A stretch of 64,000 nucleotides of DNA from DATARH01 sp036268425 (GTDB taxonomy: Bacteria > Pseudomonadota > Alphaproteobacteria > ATCC43930 > CGMCC-115725): the NCBI GenBank assembly GCA_036268425.1, contig DATAUE010000114.1:124001-188000 (forward strand), in the 5' to 3' direction. The translations under genes were made by a program, and so were the position numbers. Positions 43,513 through 51,141 of this stretch are shown piece by piece. Positions within the stretch are counted from its first letter, which is position 1. Each line of letters opens with the position of its first letter. A model generated the notes under the pieces. It did not search any database, was not told the origin of the DNA, and was given only the letters and a program-made list of their open reading frames with translations.

Positions 43513-43831
43513 CAGTCAATTTTATTTAGACATATGCCCTGTATATTACAGTTTAAATCGAACATATCTCCCCCATCTGGGTCAGACATATACTGTCCTT
43601 CCCAAAAAAATATGCCCATTTTACTGACAGCAATAGAAATCTACACGAACGAAACGGGGTTTTGCCGCTCCGTTGTTACGAACCTTAGCCAGATGTCAGC
43701 GGCATGACAATACGGAATGGAAGCCGAACATCGAGTGATTCGGAGTCGGCGAGAAGCAACCGCAACGACAGCGCAACGGGCCAGCCAAGGCACGCCTCGG
43801 CTGGCATTCGTATCAGGCCGGCAATCGAGAG
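43513..43831. promoter_or_regulatory. AT-rich dnaA leader with repeated CATAT motifs
   Basis: The interval between dnaA and rpsT holds CATAT or TATG motifs at about 43531, 43563, 43587 and 43611, three of them within an A/GACATAT context. A small palindrome CTGTA-TAT-TACAG lies at 43539-43551; on the dnaA strand it contains TGTAATAT, a possible extended -10 element. No consensus TTATCCACA box was found by eye, so an origin here is not supported. The rpsT hairpin lies at 43780-43805. Confidence 0.45.
43780..43805 (-). terminator. Hairpin downstream of rpsT
   Basis: On the rpsT strand, GCCAGCCGAGG and CCTTGGCTGGC pair over 11 positions (one G-U) around the loop CGTG. It begins 26 bases after the rpsT stop. 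No T run follows, so it may stabilise the transcript or terminate weakly. Confidence 0.5.
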
Positions 43832-44092
43832 TCAGAGCGCGTTGATGCGCGCAGCCAGCCGCGAGAGTTTCCGGGCGACCGTATTCTTGTGCATGACGCC
43901 CTTGGTCGTGGCGCGATGCAATTCGGGTTGTGCGGTCTGCAAGGCCGACTGGGCCGCCGCCCGGTCGCCGGTTTCGATCGCGCTCTCGACCTTTTTGACA
44001 AAGGTGCGCACCCGGCTCATTCGAGCCCGATTGAGGGCAGTACGTTTTTCGGTCTGGCGAAGCCGTTTCTCGGCCGATATGTGATGCGGCAT
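43832..44092 (-). CDS. rpsT: 30S ribosomal protein S20
   Basis: An 86-residue, strongly basic helical protein starting with PHHISAEKRLRQTEKRTALN and ending with HKNTVARKLSRLAARINAL, the standard S20 pattern. It binds 16S rRNA early in 30S assembly. An AGGAG lies just upstream of the ATG on the minus strand (in TTTTCGTCGAG context at about 44099-44116). Its place upstream of dnaA is characteristic of many alphaproteobacteria. A hairpin follows the stop. Confidence 0.96.
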   Translation of the reverse strand: MPHHISAEKRLRQTEKRTALNRARMSRVRTFVKKVESAIETGDRAAAQSALQTAQPELHRATTKGVMHKNTVARKLSRLAARINAL

Positions 44093-44222
44093 AATTTCTC
44101 GACGAAAACAGGAGGACCGGGCTTATATCGGTGCCGGAGCCGAGCGTCAACCGCAGGCTCTCATTCAGTCCTCGCCAGCCATCGTTTTCCGCCCCCCACC
44201 TACCGGCAGGAGCAGCAGGTTT

Positions 44223-44474
44223 ATGCACATCCTATCCTTGAGCCTGGTCACGGTCGCCTTGCTGACTGCCGGAGAACCGGACAAATCAGATTGCAGTGCG
44301 GCAAATCAACAATACACCGCCACCGTCAACAAGGTGATCGAAGCGGCGCGCGCCTATGAGAAATGCGTTTCGGCAGGAGACAAGCACTCCGATTGCTCGA
44401 CCGAAATGCAGGCGCTCGACAGTTCACACGACGATTTCGCCGACGCCGTCGCCGACCTCAAGGACTGCAAGTAG
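44223..44474 (+). CDS. Small secreted Cys-containing protein, unknown function
   Basis: An 83-residue protein with a short signal-like start (MHILSLSLVTVALLTAGEP) and a helical, charged mature part. Four cysteines are visible (DCSAAN, EKCVSAG, SDCST, KDCK), consistent with two disulfides in the periplasm. AGGAG lies 9 bases upstream of the ATG. The codon third positions are GC-rich like its neighbours. I recognise no family. It is on the opposite strand to the adjacent amidohydrolase and rpsT. Confidence 0.6.
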   Translation: MHILSLSLVTVALLTAGEPDKSDCSAANQQYTATVNKVIEAARAYEKCVSAGDKHSDCSTEMQALDSSHDDFADAVADLKDCK

Positions 44475-44527
44475 CAGCGCGCTCCCCTTCCCGGCCGCGC
44501 GGAAAGACCGGGAGCCGGAACGCCGCC

Positions 44528-45547
44528 TCAGATGCCGCCGATGCGGTAGGCGCGGACCGCCGTGTCGTGGAACAGGGCGGCGCGTTCCGCGGCCGAGTAG
44601 CCGGCGGAAAAGCGCTTGAAGGCGTTGAACAGCACCGGGTGCGAGAACGACACTTTGTCGACCGGAAAATTGCTTTCGAACATGCAGCGACCGGGACCGA
44701 ACTGCTCAATGCAATAGCTGAACACGGGCGCTACCGACGCCGCCATTTCCTCGGAGCCCACCGGTTTGTCGCGGGTGTGCCAGTCAAAACCGACCCGTGG
44801 CATGCCGTGGCCGCCGAGCTTGAGATGCACGTTGGGACAGGCCGCAACCGCGGCGAGGCCGCCGCGCCAGGCAGCCATGACGTCGTCCTCGCGCCCGGCG
44901 AACGAGCCGACCCGGTTGAGGCCGCCGAGATGATTGAGGATGATCGTCAGGTCGGGCACGGCACGGGCGAACTCGGCCAGTTCCGGCAGCTGCGGAAAAC
45001 ACACGCCGGTATCGAGCGACAATCCCTTGCGCTGCAGCACCCGGGCGCCGGCACGAAATTCCGCGCTGCTCAACACGCCCTCTCTTTCGCGGCTCTCGAC
45101 ATCGGGATGCGGGTCCCAGGTGGCAATGTGGCGGATCCCGCGAAACCGATTGGGGCTGGCCGCCTGCAACGCGTCGAGCACCGGCTCGACCCGGTCGGCC
45201 AGCTTCAGATCGGCATGCCCGACAATCGCAGCGGCGGCCCGGCAGCCCCCGTAAAGACCGCTGGCACTCGCCGCGGCAAGGCCCTGCACAAACTCGACTT
45301 CACCGACCGGCCGTAGCTCGACCGCACCATCCGGGCGATACATCGAGCGCGCCTCAATAAACACCGTCGAGCGGATGTTGTGGCCACAATCGACATCGGC
45401 CAGAAGTTCGTGCAGCAGATAACGCTGATAGGGGATGCGCGCGGTGCGGAAATCCCAGAAATGATGGTGCGGATCGCAGATCGGGAGTTCCGGCTCCAGA
45501 ATCGGCTCCTGCGTCAGCGCCAGCCAGTCATTGCCGCCATACGGCAT
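44528..45547 (-). CDS. Amidohydrolase-2 family (TIM-barrel) metal hydrolase
   Basis: About 339 residues. LPICDPHHHFWDFRTARIPYQ near residue 25 has the HxH metal ligands of the amidohydrolase-2/lactonase group. ILNHLGGLNRVGSF and MFESNFPVDKVSFS carry the later histidine and aspartate. Such enzymes hydrolyse lactones such as sugar lactones or 4-sulfomuconolactone, or decarboxylate aromatic acids. ATG 45547 follows GGGGAGG; the frame continues to 45622 without a site. It is the third gene of a likely operon with the two TPP decarboxylase subunits. Confidence 0.85.
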   Translation of the reverse strand: MPYGGNDWLALTQEPILEPELPICDPHHHFWDFRTARIPYQRYLLHELLADVDCGHNIRSTVFIEARSMYRPDGAVELRPVGEVEFVQGLAAASASGLYGGCRAAAAIVGHADLKLADRVEPVLDALQAASPNRFRGIRHIATWDPHPDVESREREGVLSSAEFRAGARVLQRKGLSLDTGVCFPQLPELAEFARAVPDLTIILNHLGGLNRVGSFAGREDDVMAAWRGGLAAVAACPNVHLKLGGHGMPRVGFDWHTRDKPVGSEEMAASVAPVFSYCIEQFGPGRCMFESNFPVDKVSFSHPVLFNAFKRFSAGYSAAERAALFHDTAVRAYRIGGI

Positions 45548-45579
45548 CGTCGCCTCCCCTTGTTGCGGTTTCCGCCCGG

Positions 45580-46209
45580 TCAACCCGGCCCCAGCAGCGC
45601 GGTGCGAAAGCGGACACGGCACGAATCCGGGTCGAAATTGCGCTTGAACGGCGGTGGGTCATCCGGTTTGACCTTGAGCAGCACAAACGCGGCACCGTTG
45701 CCTTCGCGCAGAAAGCGGGCGCCATCGGCAAGGTCACCTTCGGTCGCTACGACGCGGCTGCGTTTGATGCCGGAGCCGACGGCGATTTTTTCGAGATCGA
45801 CGCCGAGACTGGTATGGCTTTTCTGATAGCCCGTCTCACCGTAATGCCCGTTATCGACACACAGCACCGTAAGGTTCGGCGGGTTCATCACCGCGATTGT
45901 CGCCAGCGAGCCGAGGTTCATCAGCAACTCGCCGTCGCCGGTCGCTACCAGCACGCGCTTGTCTGGCCGCGCCAGCGCGAGGCCAAGCCCGATCATGCAG
46001 GCGCCGCCCATCGCCCCGGCCATCGTGTAGATATGCGCCCCGTCATGCGTCAGCGCGGCGATATCGCGCGCCGTACCGGCGAGACCAGTGACGAACAGGA
46101 AATCCTCATGCCGGCCGATCAGCGCCGGCACCGCATCGCGGCGGTCGAGAACAAAACCGGCGGCGATCGCCGCCGCCATATCGACGCCCTGCGGATAGCT
46201 CTGTGCCAT
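45580..46209 (-). CDS. TPP-dependent decarboxylase, TPP-binding subunit (ComE/sulfopyruvate decarboxylase beta-like)
   Basis: A 209-residue protein matching the C-terminal half of pyruvate decarboxylase-type enzymes. The thiamine pyrophosphate motif GDGELLMNLGSL ends with the downstream asparagine-rich LTVLCVDNGHYGETGYQ. GAMGGACMIGLGLALARPD is the flanking helix. In two-subunit enzymes such as sulfopyruvate or phosphonopyruvate decarboxylase this part binds the cofactor diphosphate. It follows the other subunit by 16 bases, so a heteromeric decarboxylase is expected. The 2-oxo acid is unknown. Confidence 0.82.
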   Translation of the reverse strand: MAQSYPQGVDMAAAIAAGFVLDRRDAVPALIGRHEDFLFVTGLAGTARDIAALTHDGAHIYTMAGAMGGACMIGLGLALARPDKRVLVATGDGELLMNLGSLATIAVMNPPNLTVLCVDNGHYGETGYQKSHTSLGVDLEKIAVGSGIKRSRVVATEGDLADGARFLREGNGAAFVLLKVKPDDPPPFKRNFDPDSCRVRFRTALLGPG

Positions 46210-46225
46210 TTTCTTATCCTTTATC

Positions 46226-46759
46226 TCAGAACGCCTTGGCGCCGAGCAGTTTCTGGGTCAGCAGCACGGCGACGGCGTTGCCGCCCTGGAATGCCATCGT
46301 CATCGCCGCACCGACCGTCGGGACCACGTCCCCCGGCTGATCGATGCGCATGACGATGACACCCATCGTCTTCAACACCGGCTCGACCGCCTGCCCCATC
46401 GGGAATTGCCAGGGGTTACCCTCACCGAAATCGCCGCGCATGCTGACCAGGGTCAGAAACGGGAAATGGCCGCCCTTGATCAGCGACAGCATGTTGATGC
46501 AGTTACCGGTGCCACTCGACTGCATCAGCAGCACACCTTTGGCGCCACCGAGATCAGCGCCGGCGAGGAGGGCCACGCCTTCTTCTTCGGTCGTCAGCGC
46601 AACGGATTGTGCGCCAGGATCGGCCAGCGAACGGTCGATCAGGATGCGGTGGCCCGCATCCGGCACATAGGCGAACTGAGTAACGTTGTTGCGGCGCAGC
46701 AGATCGTAGAGATCGTCCTGCCACCGCGCGGCATTGCCGCTGCTATCGGCCATATTCAT
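46226..46759 (-). CDS. TPP-dependent decarboxylase, pyrimidine-binding subunit (ComD/sulfopyruvate decarboxylase alpha-like)
   Basis: About 178 residues, matching the N-terminal half of TPP decarboxylases. ALTTEEEGVALLAGADLGGAKG holds the glutamate that activates the thiamine ring. VLLMQSSGTGNCINMLSLI and FPFLTLVSMRGDFGEGNPW are typical of sulfopyruvate and phosphonopyruvate enzymes. ATG 46759 is preferred; ATG 46753 is also possible. The catalytic pocket would form at the interface with the partner subunit. The two genes lie at the edge of the AT-rich accessory region. Confidence 0.82.
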   Translation of the reverse strand: MNMADSSGNAARWQDDLYDLLRRNNVTQFAYVPDAGHRILIDRSLADPGAQSVALTTEEEGVALLAGADLGGAKGVLLMQSSGTGNCINMLSLIKGGHFPFLTLVSMRGDFGEGNPWQFPMGQAVEPVLKTMGVIVMRIDQPGDVVPTVGAAMTMAFQGGNAVAVLLTQKLLGAKAF

Positions 46760-46960
46760 CGGTCTCCGGAAGAGCGCTAAAGATGGGTGCCCAGGGTATC
46801 GGGGAAACTCGCGCCGCACGAGGCCGAACGCAACCCCCGAAAATCAACCACATCTTTTGAATTTTCTCCGACGAGACCGTCGAGAATTGATATCTCCGGA
46901 TTGGTCAAGGCCGAGGCGAGAAGAGTTCCGGCGCAATTCGGCGCATATAGCGCACCAGCG

Positions 46961-47430
46961 TTCCACCGTGTTCGTGTAGGCGTCGCCACGAACATATTCT
47001 TTGATCGAATGGTTGACGGCCTCGTGGCCGGCAAATTCAGTCCCGATGCCGGTATAAATCGGGCTCTGATCGGTGCGCAGGTTCGGCATCTGCCAAGATT
47101 GGCTTCAAGGTCGATACATTTACGTCAGTGAAGTAGTGAGAACGAACCTTCCCGCCGCGCCCGACAAGCGACACAACTGCCTCTTTCGGAGCCAAAGCCT
47201 CCGCATACGCACGGATCTTTGCGGTACCCGCGATGTAGGTCTCGTCCACCTCAACAAACTTGCCTTCGCCACCTATAGGCTCAGCGTTCAGTGGTCGCAT
47301 AGCTTCGCGAATGCGGTGCGCCGTGAACCATGCGGTCTTGTAGATAACACCAATAGTACGGTGCAGCTGGTGCGCCGACATGCCTTTCTTGCTGCCGCAG
47401 ATAAGGCGAAAGGGTTTCGTCGGTAAAGAT
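46961..47430 (-). pseudogene. IS1595-family transposase relic
   Basis: Reading leftwards, FRLICGSKKGMSAHQLHRT, FVEVDETYIAG (with catalytic Asp-Glu) and KVRSHYFTDVNVSTLKP match the ISXO2-type transposase domain. Near 47084 the frame shifts (bases missing after ADA), and the match resumes with NLRTDQSPIYTGIGTEFAGH and KEYVRGDAYTNTVE. After 46961 the sequence is unrelated, so the C-terminus is lost. The N-terminal zinc ribbon is also absent. The element cannot move by itself. Confidence 0.8.
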
Positions 47431-47871
47431 GGGGTGGCTCGTCCTATTCTGCCGCTCATTCTAGCCTAGTGACTACCTACGTCAAAGGTATAATTGCCAC
47501 ACTTTCTGTTGGGGAACGTCGGAACAATCACAAACGATAGTAAGTTAGGGCTCCGGCGCTTAGATACAACATCCTCGAGCAAATATAGGGATAACAGTTG
47601 GCCCTGTGAAATTGCGGCGCGAATTGAAAAACTCGCCATGATGATAACAACGCGGACCTGCCGCAGCCACCTTCTCATGGCCATACCCGATAATCAGGTG
47701 TGGGAACATCGCCGTAATCAGGCAGCCCGCGAAACAATGTTTTACCTCGCGCGCCGGTGGCGGATGCTGGCTGACGAGGACGATGCAAACCACAACAACG
47801 CACCCGGCACACCCTGGATTCGCTACATATCCCGGCATCTGTTTCGCGGCGAATGGGCGGGTAGCGTCAGA
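47431..47871. other. Unassigned accessory-region DNA
   Basis: No gene is convincing. A 142-codon open frame at 47494-47922 on the plus strand has no family pattern and overlaps the end of the opposite SGNH gene, so it is probably chance. AT-rich patches alternate with GC-rich ones, fitting mixed origins. Confidence 0.4.
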
Positions 47872-48489
47872 TCAAACCAACCTTCCTATCATACTGGCAA
47901 GAACTTTATACCCCTCCGATGAAAGGTGTACGTAATCGGAATACAGGTGAAACGAGAGGCTCCCTCCGACCTCCTTATCGATTGTGCCGTTCACGTCCAA
48001 AAATAGAAAATCTAACTCAGAAGATTTTTTCCTTAAAATACCATTGATGTTATCGATAAAAGGTCTTCTAAAATTCAGATTTTCCCCTCTATACAGTATA
48101 GATGACAATATTATTAAGGAATTTTTAGAAAGACTGCGGACACATTTTACTATTTTGAATAGGCAACTTGATATTGCTACTGCGTCTGTTTCTGTCGTAA
48201 CATTGTTTGTGCCCGCAAAAATCATAACGAAATTGGCGCGATCTAATCGTCCTCCGATGTGCTCAAGTCTCCACAACACGTTTTCCGCCCGATCTCCGCC
48301 AATCGCGAATTTTGCTGGGGTCTGATCTAATCCGGGCCATTTTAAATCCTGAGGCCATCTAAACGCCATAGAGTCACCAATCAAGACGGCTTTACGATTA
48401 TAGAGTTCCGGGTATCCGTTCTGTAATTGAAACTGTTCTAACCACCCTGGTTCACTACGCGGTACGCCTTGGATAATGTCGTGACTCAT
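47872..48489 (-). CDS. SGNH/GDSL-type hydrolase (esterase or platelet-activating factor acetylhydrolase-like)
   Basis: A 205-residue SGNH hydrolase. Ser40 in VLIGDSMAF is block I, Gly64-65 in FAIGGDRAENVLWRL block II, Asn95 in FAGTNNV block III, and the Asp-Tyr-Val-His of DYVHLSSEGY block V. All four catalytic positions are present. GAGGA precedes the ATG by 7 bases. No signal peptide is visible, so it acts in the cytoplasm or through a partner. The gene is AT-rich compared with the chromosome. It may remove acetyl groups from a sugar; a similar fold recurs in the fusion gene at 51142. Confidence 0.85.
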   Translation of the reverse strand: MSHDIIQGVPRSEPGWLEQFQLQNGYPELYNRKAVLIGDSMAFRWPQDLKWPGLDQTPAKFAIGGDRAENVLWRLEHIGGRLDRANFVMIFAGTNNVTTETDAVAISSCLFKIVKCVRSLSKNSLIILSSILYRGENLNFRRPFIDNINGILRKKSSELDFLFLDVNGTIDKEVGGSLSFHLYSDYVHLSSEGYKVLASMIGRLV

Positions 48490-48662
48490 TTTAAGGTCCT
48501 CGATTGCCCAAGGTTATCTTTTCGTCAAGGCATAATTGGGTATAATCATAAAATTAACCTTTCCCCGGGGCGAGCTTGGTTGTTCTGGCGGATGGTCTCT
48601 CGGATCAACGCCCTTCGGCCAACCTATCTAGCACAGCAGCCACCTCGTCCGCGACGCCGCTT

Positions 48663-48967
48663 GTGACGTGCCCCCCGAAAAGTCAGCCATGAGGAGTTAG
48701 AGTCCGGCCCAGAGGGGACGGACGGATGAAGCGGTCGCGGACACGGATGAACAGATTATCGGCGTCCTGAAGGAGCAGGAAGCGGGGGTGCCGGTTGCGG
48801 AATTGTGTCGCAAGCACGGTATGAGCGATGCGATGTTTTACAACTGGAAGAGCAAGTACGGCGGTCCAGAAGTCAGCAAAGCGGTTGCGGTCTCTGGAGG
48901 AGGAGAACGCGAGGGTGAAGCGGATACCACGCTCGACAACGCCGCGTTGGAGGATCTGCTGGGAAAA
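48663..48967 (+). pseudogene. IS3-family left end and orfA relic (IS407-like group)
   Basis: TGACGTGCCCCCCG at 48663 resembles the terminal inverted repeat of IS3 elements, which begin with TG. ATG 48726 starts KRSR, then the frame breaks near 48741 and resumes as TDEQIIGVLKEQEAGVPVAE and HGMSDAMFYNWKSKYGG, the orfA helix-turn-helix. Another shift occurs around 48900 (KRLRSLEEENARVKR in a different frame), and DNAALEDLLGK returns just before the break at 48967. orfB is absent. The element is dead and cut by IS256 sequence. Confidence 0.8.
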
Positions 48968-48976
48968 AATGGTAAC

Positions 48977-49091
48977 GACGCCGCGGTTTTTCAGTTCGTC
49001 CATGACGCGTAACCAGAATTTGGCGCCCCTCGTTCTGTTCGAGCCAGAGCCCCAGGATTTCCTTGGTACCGTCGGCGCGGACGCCGCCCAT
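48977..49091 (-). pseudogene. IS256-family transposase fragment
   Basis: On the minus strand MGGVRADGTKEILGLWLEQN (from 49091) continues in a second frame as GAKFWLRVMDELKNRGV, ending at 48977. These are the central catalytic region segments of IS256 transposases. Only about 115 bases remain, frameshifted, abutting the IS3 relic. No IS256 end was recognised. 49092-49305 holds no recognisable gene. Confidence 0.75.
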
Positions 49092-49305
49092 AACGCTGCT
49101 GCTCGACGCCCGTCCTCTAGACCGAGAAATCCCCGAGACGAAGACACGGAAGGCGGTAACCAACCCGCGAATAACAGTCTGATCAACCGTCGTCTCCAAC
49201 TCCGCCTCCAGCCCAGTGCAGTCCTCAGCTACTCAATCACGACCTCTTCCCAGAGGCCGCGCCGCCAAACTGTTGCCGCAACCCTTGACGGGGGGGCATA
49301 AGAGA

Positions 49306-50085
49306 CTAGCCGCCCTTGCGCACAATCCATTCGTCCTGGATTCCGAACCAGCAACACGGTGCAAACGATACGATACGCCCTCCCGTAGCGCTGTAGATGG
49401 CAGGAATTACATAATGCGGGGCGCTGATGCTCGTTCCATATTCACTAGTATTCAAATCAGCTTGTTCAGATTTCGTGAGAAATCCAAATCCTTTTTTGGC
49501 GTCGTAACTTTGCTCTCGCCGCGGGTCCTTATCTCTCTGCAACACGGATTCGCCGTGGGTGGTGAAAAGCAGTACGCCGTCCGGCGACAGCATATTATAA
49601 AGCGTCGTCAGCCAGAGCGAAAATGAAGAATCGGGCAAGTGGGAGAACAACGACAATACAAAAATAAAATCAAACGTTCCTTCGTATTCGACAGATTCCG
49701 GCCTAGAGTTGGATAATCTGGCTTCAGCACCGATCCTTTCTCTGATAAACTCCACAGCCGACTCATGAATATCGTACGCAACATATCTCCTAGCTTTCAA
49801 CATAGGAAATAAGTGTCTTGTCACCCTACCGTATCCGGACGCAAACTCTAGTAATTTTGATTTGGCCGGATCGATCCCAACCCGCGACAGGATTTGCATT
49901 AACTGAAGAGAATTGTTTCTACCACCGTTGAAATAGATTTTTGCAGCTTCATCTACCGTTTTCGATCTGCTTAGAAAATTAAACATGTGATCATTTGGGT
50001 GTATATCTGCTATGACGCCAAATACGTCGGCATAAGATTTTGCTTTTTGGTGCAGGTCGATATTCGTTTCATTCGCCGTCGGCAT
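49306..50085 (-). CDS. SAM-dependent methyltransferase in the accessory region
   Basis: A 259-residue class I methyltransferase. LLEFASGYGRVTRHLFPML is motif I, YVAYDIHESAV motif II, and FDFIFVLSLFSHLPD the post-motif strand. LYNMLSPDGVLLFTTHGES is the typical carrier of motif III. The N-terminal helical part (to about 70) suits substrate binding. Small-molecule or sugar O-methylation is the best guess given the glycan-modifying neighbours. AT-rich composition indicates acquisition. It lies between IS relics, with no partner gene adjacent on the same strand. Confidence 0.82.
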   Translation of the reverse strand: MPTANETNIDLHQKAKSYADVFGVIADIHPNDHMFNFLSRSKTVDEAAKIYFNGGRNNSLQLMQILSRVGIDPAKSKLLEFASGYGRVTRHLFPMLKARRYVAYDIHESAVEFIRERIGAEARLSNSRPESVEYEGTFDFIFVLSLFSHLPDSSFSLWLTTLYNMLSPDGVLLFTTHGESVLQRDKDPRREQSYDAKKGFGFLTKSEQADLNTSEYGTSISAPHYVIPAIYSATGGRIVSFAPCCWFGIQDEWIVRKGG

Positions 50086-50643
50086 TCAAGACCCCAGCAC
50101 AACTGCTCTTGTTGATGACCAGAATATTCATTTCCAGCAGGTGGAGAGTGGCGCTTAGGGCGTTTCTTTGCAAGCCAATATCTGCGAAGGTCGGCACCTT
50201 CGGGTTTCAACGCCTGATTACCTCGCATTCGCCTTGGCTGTAGGTCTCGACGCTTCGTTGGAAGTCGTTGGCGGATATCGAGAGTTTACGTTCCGGTTCA
50301 TGGAACCAGCGCGGGGGCGCAGGGGGATCCGCGTCGTCGCCAGCGTGGGGCGTCGGGTCGCCGCAGCGAAGATCTACGGCGGCTGCACCCCGAGATCCGC
50401 GGGCTGTAGCGCGGCAATCTGAGTAAGAAGGCAGCGACGCAGGGAGAATCCTGACTGACCCACTTATCTCGATTTCGCCGGTTGAAACTTGACCCAGTCT
50501 CGTTGCTTGGGGGCTTGTCCCGGTAGTCCATAGGAGGGGCCTGTGCGGAGCGAAGTGACACAGCCACGAGTCCGATGAGGCGCAGCGCGGGAGGTTCTTG
50601 TGGACCCATCGGGGCAAGCCATGTCATGTCGGTGACGGCGCTT
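50086..50643. other. Unassigned DNA and likely IS21 right end
   Basis: No intact gene. CTGACCCACTTATCTCGATTT and CTTGACCCAG near 50455-50500 resemble the terminal region of IS21-type elements, and the minus strand reads MTWLAPMGPQEPPA at about 50600, typical of sequence beyond istB. The left part (50086-50400) is not recognised. Confidence 0.4.
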
Positions 50644-50900
50644 TCAGCAACCGGCGTGGCGTTGGTCTTTGAGGCAGTAGCTCTCGCCCTGGATGCTGAC
50701 TACGGTCGAATGATGCGACCGGTCGAGCATCGCCGCGGTCGGCACCGGGTCGCCGGCGAAGGCTTGGTCCCACGAGCCGAAGGTCAGGTTTGAGGTCAGG
50801 GTGGTCGCGCCCTTCTCGTATCGCTTGGCAACGACCTGAAAAGAATAGGTTGGTTTGTTCACGCGCCAACGGCAGATAGCCGATCTCGTCGATGACTTGA
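50644..50900 (-). pseudogene. IS21-family istB relic
   Basis: On the minus strand, VIDEIGYLP (Walker B, near 50890), then REQTNLFF and VVAKRYEKGATTLTSNLTFG, WDQAFAGDPVPTAAMLDR and IQGESYCLKDQRHAG match the C-terminal half of the IstB ATPase. At least two frame changes separate these blocks. The Walker A half and istA are missing. It lies just left of the sulfotransferase fusion gene. Confidence 0.78.
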
Positions 50901-51141
50901 GGTTGCAGACGCTGACGGCGCGGCGCAACGCCTCTTTTTCACGGCCTTGGCGCTGCGCCGTTTCGGGCGTCATGACCAGATCGGCGACCACGGTTGGTCG
51001 CAGCTCTCTATAGAGAAAGACGCCGTAGAGCGAGCTTACGATCGCCAATCGTTCATCATTTCCCGCCCTTGTTATGCACCCTGTTGTCGGAATGTCGGAG
51101 GACAAAGGATTTCATCGAATAAAACCGCAGTTCAATTCTTC
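50901..51141. other. Spacer between istB relic and fusion gene
   Basis: No coding feature is supported. A pair of CAATTCTTCT copies at 51132-51152 overlaps the end of the fusion gene. Confidence 0.35.

Noticed and set aside
43513..43831. Chromosomal origin between dnaA and rpsT
   Set aside because: No TTATCCACA-like cluster could be found by eye; only AT richness and CATAT motifs support it.
47494..47922. 142-codon plus-strand frame in the accessory region
   Set aside because: No ribosome site or family, and it overlaps the end of the well-supported SGNH gene.
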